Of a DNA stretch of 64,000 bases, positions 30,057-39,211 are shown in pieces. Each line of letters begins with the position of its first letter. The stretch's first letter is position 1. The notes beneath the pieces are model-generated. The model was not told the origin of the DNA. It saw only the letters and a list, made by a program, of their open reading frames with translations, and did no database searches. Made by a program: the position numbers and the translations under genes. This DNA is from Pseudorhizobium endolithicum (GTDB taxonomy: Bacteria; Pseudomonadota; Alphaproteobacteria; Rhizobiales; Rhizobiaceae): NCBI RefSeq assembly GCF_902153245.2, contig NZ_CABFWF030000010.1, positions 264,560 through 328,559 on the forward strand, read 5' to 3'.

Positions 30057-30997
30057 GGTCCGTCAGCATCCCGGCCGACACGGAACTGGGTCCGCTCGAA
30101 GACGAAGATGACCCCCAGCGCGATCGCGAACGGGATCATGAGGTAGAAAAGGCGGAAGACCAGGAGCGCCGCGATCACGTCCGCCTGGTCCATGTCCGGC
30201 AGCCCCATGACAAAGACGAGTTCCAGGACACCGAGCCCGCCGGGTGCGTGCGAGATCAGCGCCGCCGAGAAGGAGGCGAGAAAGATGCCGAGCACGACGA
30301 CGAAGCCGGGATTGCCGGCGTCCGGCAGCGCGAAATAGATGATGCCGGCAGCTCCGACCAGTTCCAGCGGCCCGATGATCAGTTGCGAGAGCACCACCTT
30401 CGGCGACGGGTAGCTCAGTCGCGTGGAGCCGAGGGTGACAGGTCGAAGGCGCAGGAAGCTGGCGGCGACATAGAGGGCAATGAATGCAAGGATCGTATAG
30501 CCCGTGGCGGACGAGGCGCTGATCGGAAAGCCTTCGCCAAAACGCTCGGTGATGTGCGGCTTGAGGATCAGCACGATTGCCGCCAGAAGCAGGGTTCCGA
30601 GCGCGAAGGTGAAGGAGCAGATGGCGATGAGCGCACCAATTTCCCGGCCGCTGAGGCCTTTGGAGGAATAGGCGCGGTAGCGCACGACGCCGCCCGAGAG
30701 TACCGAGGCTCCGACGTTATGGGACAAGGCATAGGTCGTGAACGAGGTGACGGTGATGAACCAGAGGTTCACCGACCGGCCGAGATGCATGAGCGCGATC
30801 CGGTCATAACCCGCCAGCGCCGCGTAGGCGACGAGCGTCGAAAGGGCGGCAAGGAGCCAGTGGAACGGCGAGATCGCGGACAGGCTGTCCCACACGTCGT
30901 CCAGCGAAAGGCCGCGCAATTCCTTGTAGAGAAGCCAGGCGCAAACCGCTATCGTCGCCCCGCCCACGACGGGCCAGAGGTACTTTTTCAAGGTCAT
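30053..30997 (-). CDS. LPG-synthase-like transmembrane protein (UPF0104/YbhN family)
   Basis: The 314-aa protein has about eight hydrophobic segments and the lysylphosphatidylglycerol synthase TM signature, including NVGASVLSGGVVRYRAY and SHAPGGLGVLELVF. It lacks the C-terminal aminoacyl-transferase domain of full MprF, so aminoacyl-lipid synthesis is unlikely; family members of this size are integral membrane proteins of unknown role, often linked to glycolipid or phospholipid metabolism. It is convergent with rlmJ. Confidence 0.84.
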   Translation of the reverse strand: MTLKKYLWPVVGGATIAVCAWLLYKELRGLSLDDVWDSLSAISPFHWLLAALSTLVAYAALAGYDRIALMHLGRSVNLWFITVTSFTTYALSHNVGASVLSGGVVRYRAYSSKGLSGREIGALIAICSFTFALGTLLLAAIVLILKPHITERFGEGFPISASSATGYTILAFIALYVAASFLRLRPVTLGSTRLSYPSPKVVLSQLIIGPLELVGAAGIIYFALPDAGNPGFVVVLGIFLASFSAALISHAPGGLGVLELVFVMGLPDMDQADVIAALLVFRLFYLMIPFAIALGVIFVFERTQFRVGRDADGP

Positions 30998-31083
30998 TCA
31001 GTTTTGCCGCTCTTCTCTCCTCCGAGACACCCCAGCGCATGCAGGACAAACACTGACTCGTTCACTTTGAAGGGAACGGCGTG

Positions 31084-31731
31084 ATGGATCAACCTCTTCG
31101 AGGCCTGTTCATTCCGTTTGCCGTTCTCGTCCTTCTCGCCACAGCGGGGACCGTGAAGGCTCAGAGCTTCGATTTCTACGTCCTGTCGCTGTCGTGGTCG
31201 CCGACCTATTGTGCAACTCAGAGAGACGCCCGGCGTTCCCCGCAATGCGGCAGCGACGAGAGCTTCGGCTTCATCGTGCACGGGCTGTGGCCGCAATACG
31301 AGAAGGGCTATCCGGAGTTCTGTTCCAGCCGCGAACCCAACCGGGTACCGCGGGCGCTGGGGGAGCCGATGTTCGACATTATGCCCTCCATGGGGCTGAT
31401 CGGCCACCAGTGGCGCAAGCACGGCAGTTGCACCGGCTTGACGCAACGCGCCTATTTCGAGGCCGTGCGCCGCGCCTTCGAACGTATCCGCATCCCGCCC
31501 GACCTCGCCGAGGGCGAGGAGCGCCTGACGCTTTCGCCCTCCGAGGTCGAACGGAAGTTCACGGAGGCCAATCCGGGCATGGGTCCCAGGGGCATTGCCG
31601 TCAGGTGCGAAAGAAGGCGCCTGGAGGAAGTGCGCATCTGCCTGACGAAGGATTTCCGTTTCCGGGACTGCGCAGAGGTCGACCGCGGCGGCTGCCGCCT
31701 CGACCGTGTCGAACTGCCACCCGCCGACTGA
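31084..31731 (+). CDS. Ribonuclease T2 (RNase I-like), periplasmic
   Basis: The 215-aa product has a signal peptide (residues 1-26, ending TVKA) and should be exported. Both RNase T2 catalytic segments are intact: CAS-1 FGFIVHGLWP with His66, and CAS-2 GHQWRKHGSC with His108, Lys112 and His113. Several Cys residues suggest disulfides. It would degrade RNA non-specifically to 2',3'-cyclic products. GTG 31081 precedes ATG 31084; the ATG gives the cleaner start. A GST gene follows 26 bp downstream. Confidence 0.9.
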   Translation: MDQPLRGLFIPFAVLVLLATAGTVKAQSFDFYVLSLSWSPTYCATQRDARRSPQCGSDESFGFIVHGLWPQYEKGYPEFCSSREPNRVPRALGEPMFDIMPSMGLIGHQWRKHGSCTGLTQRAYFEAVRRAFERIRIPPDLAEGEERLTLSPSEVERKFTEANPGMGPRGIAVRCERRRLEEVRICLTKDFRFRDCAEVDRGGCRLDRVELPPAD

Positions 31732-31757
31732 CAAAGGTACACAGCAAGGACCGCTTT

Positions 31758-32357
31758 ATGAAGCTTCTCTATTCCCCCGCCTCGCCCTATGCCGCGAAGG
31801 TTCGCATGGCCGCTCGCCACCTCGACATCGACCTGGAGGTGGAGACGGTCGAGACCGCGTCGAACCCGCCTCTCCTCAGCGAGAACAATCCGCTCGGCAA
31901 GATCCCGACGCTGCTCAGGAAGAACGATACTCCGGTCTACGACAGCGTCGCGATCATGCATTATCTCGACCGGCTGTCGGGCGGGCTTCTCTATCCCCGA
32001 AAGGAGCCGAAGCGGACGGATGCCGAAGTGCTTGAAGCGCTGTGCGACGGGATGATGGACAGCCTGCTGGCCATCATCAACGAGCGCCGCAGCCGCCCGG
32101 AAGACCGGGTGCACCAGCCCTGGATCGACAAGCAATGGGGCAAGGTGGCCTGCGGGCTGGATCACCTGAACGGGAACCTGCCGAAGACCGGCAAGAAGCT
32201 CAATGGCGGCCACTTCGCCCTCGCCGCCCTGCTGAGCTACATCGATCTCAGGTTCGGCGAGAAGGACTGGCGCAACGGGCGACCGGAGCTGGCGCAGTGG
32301 CTGAAGGAGTTTTCCGGTCGGTTCGCCGCCTTCGAAGAGCTCAAAGCGGGCGCCTGA
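31758..32357 (+). CDS. Glutathione S-transferase family protein
   Basis: The 199-aa protein has the thioredoxin-like N-terminal domain (MKLLYSPASPYAAKVRMAAR, with Ser7/Ser10 as candidate thiol-activating residues, and NPLGKIPTLL containing the cis-Pro) plus an all-helical C-terminal domain. It is cytosolic; the electrophile conjugated is unknown. AAGGA precedes ATG 31758. A strong terminator begins a few bases after its stop. Confidence 0.88.
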   Translation: MKLLYSPASPYAAKVRMAARHLDIDLEVETVETASNPPLLSENNPLGKIPTLLRKNDTPVYDSVAIMHYLDRLSGGLLYPRKEPKRTDAEVLEALCDGMMDSLLAIINERRSRPEDRVHQPWIDKQWGKVACGLDHLNGNLPKTGKKLNGGHFALAALLSYIDLRFGEKDWRNGRPELAQWLKEFSGRFAAFEELKAGA

Positions 32358-32359
32358 AA

Positions 32360-32397
32360 AGAAGAAGCCGGCGGCAGGGATGCCACCGGCTTCTTTT
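32360..32397. terminator. Bidirectional terminator between GST and the Omp25-like gene
   Basis: The arms AAGAAGCCGG (32362-32371) and CCGGCTTCTT (32386-32395) form a 10-bp stem, flanked by A-rich sequence on the left and TTCTTTTCC on the right, so it can terminate both convergent genes. Confidence 0.8.
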
Positions 32398-32417
32398 CCA
32401 TGTCTTGAGCGACCGGC

Positions 32418-33056
32418 TCAGAACTTGACGCCGATACCGACCTTGACGCTGTGGTCGTCATAGCCGCTGGAAACCGACGTGCCGCCGAGATCGTAGGTGT
32501 CGCTGCCGAAGTCGGTGTAGCGATACTCGACGCGGGTGGTGATGTTGTCGGTCACCAGAGCTTCCACGCCTGCACCGACGGTGTAGCCGACGGCGGTCTT
32601 GCTGTCGGAGGCGCCGGTCGCCGTGTCGGTCAGTTCGTTGTCCTGCAGGGCGACACCTGCCGTACCGTAGATGAGGAACGGGTTCACGTCATAGCCGACA
32701 CGGGCGCGGACCGAGCCGTTCCAGCCGGCTTCACCCTCGATGCCGGTACCGGCTTCCGCTTCCTCGCCGTTGTAGCCGACATCGGCCTCGAGGCCGTAGA
32801 CGATCTGGCCGCTCTGCATGTTGTAGCCGCCGAAGACGCCGCCGCCGAAGGCGCCGTCGCGGTCACCTTCGAAGCGACCCCAGTCATAGGCGCCGTAGCC
32901 ACCGAGATAGGCACCGCTCCAGTCCTTGACCGGCGCCGGCTGCTCATAGGCCACCGGTGCTTCCGGGATCTGGTCGACGGCATCGGCGGCATTGGCGGCC
33001 GAAATGGTGGCGAAAGTTGCGGCAGAAGCCAGCAGAGTTGCGATGAGGGTACGCAT
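32418..33056 (-). CDS. Outer-membrane beta-barrel protein (Omp25/Omp31-like)
   Basis: The 212-aa protein has a signal peptide (MRTLIATLLASAATFATISA, cleavage after ANA) and a 180-residue barrel of alternating aromatic/polar strands ending in Phe, the outer-membrane assembly signal. WSGAYLGGYGAYDWG and ITTRVEYRYTDFG are typical of the rhizobial/Brucella Omp25-Omp31 eight-stranded family. The start ATG 33056 has AAGGAGAATTTGGT before it. The barrel likely interacts with LPS; no enzymatic role is implied. Confidence 0.9.
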   Translation of the reverse strand: MRTLIATLLASAATFATISAANAADAVDQIPEAPVAYEQPAPVKDWSGAYLGGYGAYDWGRFEGDRDGAFGGGVFGGYNMQSGQIVYGLEADVGYNGEEAEAGTGIEGEAGWNGSVRARVGYDVNPFLIYGTAGVALQDNELTDTATGASDSKTAVGYTVGAGVEALVTDNITTRVEYRYTDFGSDTYDLGGTSVSSGYDDHSVKVGIGVKF

Positions 33057-33486
33057 ACCAAATTCTCCTTATTGCTATGCCGGGATGTGCCGCTGCGTAA
33101 CTCCGCAGGACTTGTTCCCGGCCCGCTGGAGGCGAAGATGTTCGGCAAATGCGGGCAAGAAAGAGCCGAACTGTGAATTGATTGTGGCCGGCGCGTGGCG
33201 GAAAATTGATGTTGCATCGCGGCAACATGATGTTTCTTAACCATAATTTCCAGAAGCTCGTACGGACCTGCGAAGCCGGCACTTTTGCCGCCGGAAAGGT
33301 GCCGGACGTTCATCGGATATTTACCAATCCGTTCGCCCGGCGCGGGAGACGCCTCCCCGGCGAACGCCGCCGTCTTTCATTGCCGTGCCCGACGCACTAC
33401 CTGTAGGACGATCCCGGAATACGATTCGAGGCCCGGCTCCATGCGCTGCATCCGTGCACCGGGGCTGCGGCTTGCGAGAGGATGGA
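33057..33486. promoter_or_regulatory. 430-bp divergent control region with inverted repeat and CtrA-like half-site
   Basis: No gene is visible here. At 33209-33228 a perfect inverted repeat (ATGTTGC, 6-bp spacer, GCAACAT) occurs, followed at 33237-33244 by TTAACCAT, the exact half-site of the alphaproteobacterial cell-cycle regulator CtrA. This AT-richer block probably serves the Omp25-like gene (minus strand), about 160-190 bp upstream of its ATG, or uvrC. The assignment is inference. Confidence 0.4.
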
Positions 33487-35514
33487 ATGAACTCAGCCAA
33501 GCTGCCGGACGGCGGCGTCCTTTACGACGAAACGGAAGAAGACGAGGATGACGGCCTTCCCCTCGATGCCGAGCCCGCACGGATGCTCGCCATCGACTGG
33601 AGCGAGGCGCTCAAGAACGAAAGCGGCCTGAAGGGCGCCGACCTCATAGCCGAATTCGTCAAGCACCTGCCGAACGCCCCCGGCGTCTACCGCATGTTCA
33701 ACGAGGCGGGCGACGTGATGTATGTCGGCAAGGCGCGCAGCCTCAAGAAGCGCGTCGGCAACTACGCCCAAGGACGGGTGCATTCGAACCGCCTCTCCCG
33801 CATGGTGCGCGAGACGACGCACATGGAATTCGTCACGACGCGGACGGAGACCGAGGCGCTGCTGCTCGAGGCAAACCTCATCAAGCGGCTGCGGCCCCGC
33901 TTCAACGTGCTGCTGCGCGACGACAAGTCGTTCCCGTATATCCTGATCACCGGCGACCACCGGGCACCGGCGATCTTCAAGCATCGCGGCGCGCGCGCCC
34001 GCAAGGGTGACTATTTCGGCCCCTTCGCCTCGGCGAGCGCCGTCGGGCGGACGATCAACTCGCTGCAGCGCGCCTTCCTGCTCCGCACCTGCACCGACAG
34101 CGTCTTCGAAACGCGGACGAGGCCCTGCCTGCTCTACCAGATCAAGCGCTGTTCGGCCCCCTGCACCCACGAGATCAGCGACGAGGGATATGCGGCTCTC
34201 GTCCAGGAGGCGAAGGACTTCCTGTCCGGCAAGAGCCAGAACGTGAAGGCGGCGATTGCGGCACAGATGCAGGAAGCTTCGGAAGACCTCGACTTCGAAC
34301 GTGCCGCGATCTACCGCGACCGGCTCGCCGCGCTCTCACACGTGCAGAGCCACCAGGGCATCAATCCGGCCGGAGTCGAGGAAGCAGACGTCTTTGCCAT
34401 CCATCACGAAGGCGGCCTCACCTGCATCCAGGTCTTCTTCTTCCGCACCGGCCAGAACTGGGGCAACCGCGCCTATTTCCCGAAGGCCGACCCGCAGATG
34501 AGCGGGGCGGAGGTACTGAACGCCTTCCTCGCGCAATTCTACGACGACAAGCCGGTTCCGCGTCAGATCCTGCTCTCGCAACAGGTGGAGGAGCAGGAAC
34601 TGCTCGCCATGGCCTTCTGCGAAAAGGCCGGGCACAGGGTGACGATCTCCGTGCCGCAGCGGGGCGAGAAGCGCGACCTCGTCGATCATGTGCTCGCCAA
34701 TGCGCGGGAGGCGCACGGGCGCAAGCTTGCCGAGACATCCTCGCAGGCCCGGCTGCTTAAGGGCTTGGCGGAAACCTTCGGCCTGCCCTACGTGCCGCGT
34801 CGGATCGAGATCTACGACAACTCGCATATCATGGGCACCAATGCCGTGGGCGGGATGGTGGTGGCGGGGCCGGAAGGCTTCGTGAAGAACCAGTACCGCA
34901 AGTTCAACATCCGCTCGACCGACATCACGCCCGGCGACGACTTCGGCATGATGCGCGAAGTGATGACCCGCCGTTTCTCGCGCCTCCTCAAGGAGGAAGG
35001 CATTCCGGACCGCACGCAGGCCCGCACGGACGAGGCGGATTCTCCCTTCCCCGCCTGGCCGGACGTGATCCTGATCGACGGCGGCCAGGGGCAGATGACG
35101 GCCGTGCGCGCGATCCTCGACGAACTGGGCGTGCGCGACGTGGTGACGGCAATCGGCGTCGCCAAGGGTGTCGACCGCGACGCCGGGCGCGAGCGCTTCT
35201 TCACCGACGGCCGCAGCGATTTCTCGCTGCCGCCGCGCGACCCCGTGCTCTACTTCGTGCAGCGCATGCGCGACGAAGCCCACCGCTTCGCCATCGGTTC
35301 GCACCGGGCGCGGCGCAAGAAGGAGATGGTCAGGAACCCGCTGGACGAGATCGCCGGCATAGGCCCCGGCCGCAAGCGCAAGCTCCTGCAGCATTTCGGC
35401 ACGGCAAAGGCCGTGTCGCGCGCCGGCCTCAACGACCTGATGTCGGTCGAGGGCATCTCGGAAGCGGTGGCGAAGCAGATCTATCATCACTTCCACGAGA
35501 ACCGCTCCGGCTAA
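33487..35514 (+). CDS. uvrC: Excinuclease ABC subunit C
   Basis: UvrC makes both incisions in nucleotide excision repair. The 675-aa protein has the GIY-YIG nuclease ([20 protein letters not shown]), a UvrB-interacting UVR helix pair (about 260-295), the RNase H-like C-terminal nuclease ([29 protein letters not shown]) and tandem helix-hairpin-helix motifs at the end ([30 protein letters not shown]). An acidic extension of about 35 residues precedes the GIY domain. ATG 33487 is the best start; the longer frame from 33385 lacks support. Confidence 0.95.
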   Translation: MNSAKLPDGGVLYDETEEDEDDGLPLDAEPARMLAIDWSEALKNESGLKGADLIAEFVKHLPNAPGVYRMFNEAGDVMYVGKARSLKKRVGNYAQGRVHSNRLSRMVRETTHMEFVTTRTETEALLLEANLIKRLRPRFNVLLRDDKSFPYILITGDHRAPAIFKHRGARARKGDYFGPFASASAVGRTINSLQRAFLLRTCTDSVFETRTRPCLLYQIKRCSAPCTHEISDEGYAALVQEAKDFLSGKSQNVKAAIAAQMQEASEDLDFERAAIYRDRLAALSHVQSHQGINPAGVEEADVFAIHHEGGLTCIQVFFFRTGQNWGNRAYFPKADPQMSGAEVLNAFLAQFYDDKPVPRQILLSQQVEEQELLAMAFCEKAGHRVTISVPQRGEKRDLVDHVLANAREAHGRKLAETSSQARLLKGLAETFGLPYVPRRIEIYDNSHIMGTNAVGGMVVAGPEGFVKNQYRKFNIRSTDITPGDDFGMMREVMTRRFSRLLKEEGIPDRTQARTDEADSPFPAWPDVILIDGGQGQMTAVRAILDELGVRDVVTAIGVAKGVDRDAGRERFFTDGRSDFSLPPRDPVLYFVQRMRDEAHRFAIGSHRARRKKEMVRNPLDEIAGIGPGRKRKLLQHFGTAKAVSRAGLNDLMSVEGISEAVAKQIYHHFHENRSG

Positions 35515-35607
35515 TGTCGCAGAATGGCCTCCGATTTGCCGATCAAGGTGTTGACGGTCGCTGCCGGAAGGCTCAACTAGGAACAAATAAAAAACACAGG
35601 TCTGCCC

Positions 35608-36195
35608 ATGTCTTCGCGCGCATATAACATCCCCAACCTGCTGACCTACGCGCGCATCGTCGCCGTGCCCATCATCGTCGTCTGCTTCTTCATCGAAGGC
35701 CGGCTGGCGAGTTCCGATTTCGCCCGCTGGACCGCACTCGTGCTGTTTGCGGTCGCCTCCATCACAGACTATCTGGACGGCTACCTGGCGCGCATCTGGA
35801 ATCAGACCTCGAACATCGGCCGAATGCTCGACCCGATCGCGGACAAGCTGCTGGTCGCCTCCGTGCTGCTGCTGATGGCGGCCGACGGGACCATCGCCGG
35901 CTGGTCGATCTGGGCGGCCATCACGATCCTCTGCCGCGAGATTCTCGTCTCCGGTCTGCGGGAATACCTCGCGGCCCTGAAGGTGGCCGTACCGGTCACC
36001 CGCATCGCCAAATGGAAGACGACAATCCAGATGGTCGCGATCGCCTTCCTTCTGGCGGGGCCTGCCGGCGACAAGATCCTGCCCTATACGACCGAGATGG
36101 GGATCGCCCTGCTGTGGATCGCGGCGGTCCTGACCATCTATACCGGCTACGACTACTTCAAGGCCGGCCTCAAGCATGTGGTGGACGCGGAATGA
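35608..36195 (+). CDS. pgsA: CDP-diacylglycerol-glycerol-3-phosphate 3-phosphatidyltransferase
   Basis: PgsA makes phosphatidylglycerophosphate, the committed step to phosphatidylglycerol and cardiolipin. The 195-aa integral membrane protein carries the complete CDP-alcohol phosphatidyltransferase motif D-G-x2-A-R-x8-G-x3-D-x3-D in DYLDGYLARIWNQTSNIGRM followed by LDPIADK. The N-terminal NIPNLLTYARIVAVP is the standard family start. Its stop overlaps moaD by 4 bp (ATGA), and pgsA-moaD-moaE is a common rhizobial arrangement. Confidence 0.95.
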   Translation: MSSRAYNIPNLLTYARIVAVPIIVVCFFIEGRLASSDFARWTALVLFAVASITDYLDGYLARIWNQTSNIGRMLDPIADKLLVASVLLLMAADGTIAGWSIWAAITILCREILVSGLREYLAALKVAVPVTRIAKWKTTIQMVAIAFLLAGPAGDKILPYTTEMGIALLWIAAVLTIYTGYDYFKAGLKHVVDAE

Positions 36196-36449
36196 CCGTG
36201 AAGCTCGTCTACTTCGCGTGGGTGCGCGAACGGATCGGCAAGCCGGAGGAGGAGATCGAGCTTCCGGACGCCGTGAAGACGGTGCGCGATCTGCTGAGCC
36301 ATCTGAAGACCCTGGGCGAGGAGTACGAGGCGGCACTCCAATATCCCGAGGTGATCCGCGTCGCGATCGATCAGGAGCATGTCGAGCACCACGAGACGAT
36401 CGGCAGTGCGCGTGAGATCGGCATCTTTCCGCCGATGACCGGCGGCTGA
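36192..36449 (+). CDS. moaD: Molybdopterin synthase sulfur carrier subunit
   Basis: MoaD is the ubiquitin-fold small subunit whose C-terminal thiocarboxylate supplies sulfur to molybdopterin. The 85-aa product ends in the required Gly-Gly (FPPMTGG) and has the beta-grasp pattern VKLVYFAWVRERIG. Its ATG overlaps the pgsA stop, and moaE begins 4 bp after its own stop. The pair supports molybdenum enzymes such as the oxidoreductase encoded at 27-29 kb. Confidence 0.93.
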   Translation: MTVKLVYFAWVRERIGKPEEEIELPDAVKTVRDLLSHLKTLGEEYEAALQYPEVIRVAIDQEHVEHHETIGSAREIGIFPPMTGG

Positions 36450-36453
36450 GCCG

Positions 36454-36915
36454 ATGCCGGTCGCGCCGCTCATCCGCGTCCAGGCGCAGGATTTCGACCT
36501 GCAGGCGGAGATCGATGCGCTCGCCGAAGGGCGGAAGGACATCGGCGCCGTCGTCACGTTCACGGGTCTCTGCCGCGACGAGCAGGGCGCGCTTTCCGCG
36601 CTGGAACTTGAGCATTATCCGGGAATGGCCGAAGCGGAGATGCGGCGGATCGCCGACCTGGCAATCGCCCGCTTCTCGCTCCTCGGCCTCACCGCCATCC
36701 ACCGATACGGCAAGATCGCACCGGGCGAGAACATCGTGCTGGTGATCGCCGCGGCCCCGCACCGGCGGGCAGCCTTCGATGGCGCCAGCTTCATGATGGA
36801 CTACCTGAAGACCTCCGCTCCGTTCTGGAAGAAGGAACATCGGACGGACGGATCAAGCGGGGAATGGGTTTCGGCGAAAGACGCCGATGAGCGGGCTCGG
36901 GAGAAGTGGCGCTAG
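36454..36915 (+). CDS. moaE: Molybdopterin synthase catalytic subunit
   Basis: MoaE converts cyclic pyranopterin monophosphate to molybdopterin using MoaD thiocarboxylate. The 153-aa protein has the MoaE blocks IGAVVTFTGLCRDE, LELEHYPGMAEAEM, HRYGKIAPGENIV and the active-site lysines in MDYLKTSAPFWKKE. It directly follows moaD. The ATG at 36454 gives a normal length. Confidence 0.94.
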   Translation: MPVAPLIRVQAQDFDLQAEIDALAEGRKDIGAVVTFTGLCRDEQGALSALELEHYPGMAEAEMRRIADLAIARFSLLGLTAIHRYGKIAPGENIVLVIAAAPHRRAAFDGASFMMDYLKTSAPFWKKEHRTDGSSGEWVSAKDADERAREKWR

Positions 36916-36952
36916 GCTACCTGAAGCAAGGTCATCGCGTCACCAGACCCGG

Positions 36953-37164
36953 CTAATGCCGGCCCTTCGTCAAACACCTGTCGGCCGAAACGAGAGGCGC
37001 CGCAAGAGGCTCCTGAAAATCGGGAGCGGTGCCATCGAGCCTGCCCTTCTGCAGCCCCAGCGCGAACTTGCGAGGCTCGATGGGCACGATCTTCGCCACA
37101 GGCGTCCTTCCTCTTGCGATGAGGACCTCTTCGCCCGCCTTCGCAAGCTCAATCGAAGCAAGCG
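36953..37164 (-). pseudogene. Relic of a Phd-type antitoxin gene
   Basis: In the minus-strand frame ending with TAG (36955-36953) about 60 residues read ELAKAGEEVLIARGRTPVAK then IVPIEPRKFALGLQKGRLDG, which is the hairpin and helix of Phd/YefM antitoxins. The normal N-terminus (a Met, a strand and the first helix) is missing: the frame runs upstream into the permease stop without a usable start codon. No toxin gene follows, since moaE begins its 3' end there. I read this as a decayed antitoxin left after loss of a toxin-antitoxin cassette. Confidence 0.6.
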
Positions 37165-38061
37165 CTACGGCACCACCCGCTCCCGACGGCTCACCACCAG
37201 CACCGCCACCAACGCGCCGACGATGACGAGGTCCCTCCAGACGATCGGTCCATAGCCCGCCCACAGCGTCTCGGCAAAGCCGATCACGGCGGCGCCGGCC
37301 GCGGCCCGCAGCGGCCGGGCATGACCACCCGCTGCCGCGATCAGCACCACCTTCAGGCCAAAGACGAGGCCGGCGCCGAAATCCATCGTGCCGTAGTAGG
37401 AAGTAGCGAGCACACCGCAGATCGAAGCGATCACCGCAGCGACAGCATAGGCCATGGCAAAGACGGCTCCGGAATCGACGCCGCATAATTCGGCCGCGCG
37501 CGGATCGTCGGAGACCGCCCGCCATCGCCTTCCCCATCCTGCAAAGGCAAGAGCAATACCGCCGACACCCAGCAGCGCCAGCAGGATCACCACATTCAGA
37601 CACTGTAGAGCGGTCAGCGTCACCGGAAAGCCATCGCCCGACCAGAGCACGACAGGTTTCCTCATCAGCGGCGGCAGCCAGAGTTCGCGGGTCTGTGCAG
37701 CGAGCCGCGCACCCTCCGTCAAGACCAGCACCAGGCCCAGTGCAGCGACGATAACGGCATTGGGCGAAACATTGGCGAGGGGCCGGATGATGAAGCGCCC
37801 GCCGATCACACCCGCCGCCACGCCCCCGCTCAGCGCGGCCAGAGCGCCGAGCGCCAGCGCAGCGGCCAGGACAAGCCGGAGTTCGTTCCAGCCGAAGTGA
37901 GCGACCAAAACGTAGAGATGGCCGGAAAAGGCGAAGATCGCCCCATAGGTTATGTCGGGGCGCCGGGTGACGGCGAAGGCTATGGCATAGCCGAAGGCAA
38001 GAGCCGCATAGAGCGCTGCCAGCGGCACGGCATTCGCAATCTGCTGGAGAAGGTAGGCCAT
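37165..38061 (-). CDS. Branched-chain amino acid ABC transporter permease (LivH-type)
   Basis: The 298-aa protein has about eight hydrophobic segments and the LivH/LivM permease fold ([20 protein letters not shown] at the start, [20 protein letters not shown] in the EAA-like cytoplasmic loop). Such permeases normally work with LivM, two ATPases and a periplasmic binding protein, but none is encoded nearby. ATG 38061 and ATG 38076 are both possible; neither has an ideally placed ribosome site. It is divergent from the CGNR regulator. Confidence 0.84.
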   Translation of the reverse strand: MAYLLQQIANAVPLAALYAALAFGYAIAFAVTRRPDITYGAIFAFSGHLYVLVAHFGWNELRLVLAAALALGALAALSGGVAAGVIGGRFIIRPLANVSPNAVIVAALGLVLVLTEGARLAAQTRELWLPPLMRKPVVLWSGDGFPVTLTALQCLNVVILLALLGVGGIALAFAGWGRRWRAVSDDPRAAELCGVDSGAVFAMAYAVAAVIASICGVLATSYYGTMDFGAGLVFGLKVVLIAAAGGHARPLRAAAGAAVIGFAETLWAGYGPIVWRDLVIVGALVAVLVVSRRERVVP

Positions 38062-38088
38062 GCCGCAGGATTCCATCCTCTCCCTAAC

Positions 38089-38116
38089 TGGTCAAATGGA
38101 TTTTAGCGGTTATAGT
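38089..38116 (+). promoter_or_regulatory. Putative promoter of the CGNR gene, possibly leaderless
   Basis: TGGTCA (38089-38094), a 16-bp spacer and TATAGT (38111-38116) form a plausible promoter. Transcription would start about 7 nt after the -10 box, which is at the ATG itself (38123), so the mRNA may have no leader. There is no Shine-Dalgarno sequence between the -10 box and the start. Confidence 0.4.
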
Positions 38117-38122
38117 GCCGTC

Positions 38123-38665
38123 ATGACATTCGCCTGGACTCCCCATCGCTTCGCAGGGGGCGCGCTGGCCCTCGACGTCGCCAACAGCGTGATCCTGCGC
38201 TCGGACCTCCAGCGCCGCGCCGACCGGTTCGCGGTGCCCGAGCAGATGGACGCCTTTTCCGTCGCCGCAGCGGAATTTTCAGCGGAGCGGGCGCTGTTTG
38301 GCGATATCCAGCCGGTGGCAGAGGCAAACCGGAACGGGTTCCTGGCGCTGCGCGAGGCGATCGATGCCTACTTCCGCCGCCGGGTGGAAGGGGATGATGA
38401 CCGCCTGCTGCTCGCGGGACTGCTGCAGGCCTGCGCGAGGATGCTGAAACAAGCGGCGAGCGAGGCGACGCTCGAAGCGGCAACGGCCCGCTCGGCGCTC
38501 CGCCTGCTGGGGGAGACGGACCGCCTCAAGATCTGCGGCCATTGCGGCTGGCTGTTCCTCGACCGGAGCCGCAACCGCAGCCGGGCGTGGTGCGACATGG
38601 CCGTTTGCGGCAACCGGGTGAAGGCGAGCCGCCACTATCGGCGCAGGCGGGAGGCGGCGTCATGA
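38123..38665 (+). CDS. CGNR zinc-finger / ABATE-domain regulator
   Basis: The 180-aa protein has an N-terminal ABATE domain ([16 protein letters not shown]; about 1-120), a putative ligand sensor, and a C-terminal CGNR zinc finger: [20 protein letters not shown] followed by [19 protein letters not shown], with the four Zn-binding Cys and the namesake C-G-N-R. These proteins are thought to be DNA-binding stress-type regulators. It is divergent from the lone permease, its likely target, and translationally coupled to the lipoprotein gene by a 4-bp overlap. Confidence 0.87.
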   Translation: MTFAWTPHRFAGGALALDVANSVILRSDLQRRADRFAVPEQMDAFSVAAAEFSAERALFGDIQPVAEANRNGFLALREAIDAYFRRRVEGDDDRLLLAGLLQACARMLKQAASEATLEAATARSALRLLGETDRLKICGHCGWLFLDRSRNRSRAWCDMAVCGNRVKASRHYRRRREAAS

Positions 38666-39165
38666 GGAGGCGTCTGATGGTCGTCATGGCGGCGCTCCTC
38701 GTCCTTGCCGCCTGCCAGCGGGAGGCGGCGGATGGGGACGTCGTCGAGCTTTCCGGCAAGATCTTCGTATTCAACTACCGTGTGGCGCGGGCGACCTACC
38801 TCGTCACGCTGCGCAGGCTGGCTCCCTTGCCGGAAGGTGGCGTGACCGAGGCAAGTTTCGAGGATCCCCGCGGCGGACCGCCCCTGATGGTACGGCAGAA
38901 ACTGTTTCCGGTGATGGAGAAGATCGTCCTGGAAAGCCCGCCCGTACACTGCGTGCGGAAGGGCATTCCCTATGCGGTAACGATCCGCCTCCTCGGCCCG
39001 TCGGGCGAAGAGATCCAGTCGATCGAGACAAGCCTCAAGTCGAACGTCGATCAGGACGTTCTGCCTTCGAAACCTCTTTCGCTCGGCCCGGCTTATGACG
39101 TGAACCCGCAGGTGTTCAAGCCGGACGGGTCGACCGACTTTTCATCCGGGTCCTGCCCCACATGA
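38662..39165 (+). CDS. Putative lipoprotein
   Basis: I do not recognise a family. The 167-aa product has a lipoprotein signal peptide with lipobox LAAC ([18 protein letters not shown]), then an acidic mature part with beta-strand character ([21 protein letters not shown]). Met and Cys spacing gives no metal motif. The ATG overlaps the CGNR stop (ATGA), so it depends on the same promoter. It ends just before the ndk terminator. Confidence 0.7.
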   Translation: MRRRLMVVMAALLVLAACQREAADGDVVELSGKIFVFNYRVARATYLVTLRRLAPLPEGGVTEASFEDPRGGPPLMVRQKLFPVMEKIVLESPPVHCVRKGIPYAVTIRLLGPSGEEIQSIETSLKSNVDQDVLPSKPLSLGPAYDVNPQVFKPDGSTDFSSGSCPT

Positions 39166-39167
39166 AA

Positions 39168-39189
39168 AAGCCGGCCCAGCGGCCGGCTT
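39168..39189 (-). terminator. Rho-independent terminator of ndk
   Basis: The 9-bp arms AAGCCGGCC (39168-39176) and GGCCGGCTT (39181-39189) enclose a 4-nt loop. On the minus strand the stem is followed by a run of T (TTTTTC), a good terminator 22 bp after the ndk stop. It may also end the lipoprotein transcript coming the other way. Confidence 0.82.
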
Positions 39190-39211
39190 CTGAAGCGTAT
39201 CCGACGGCAGA

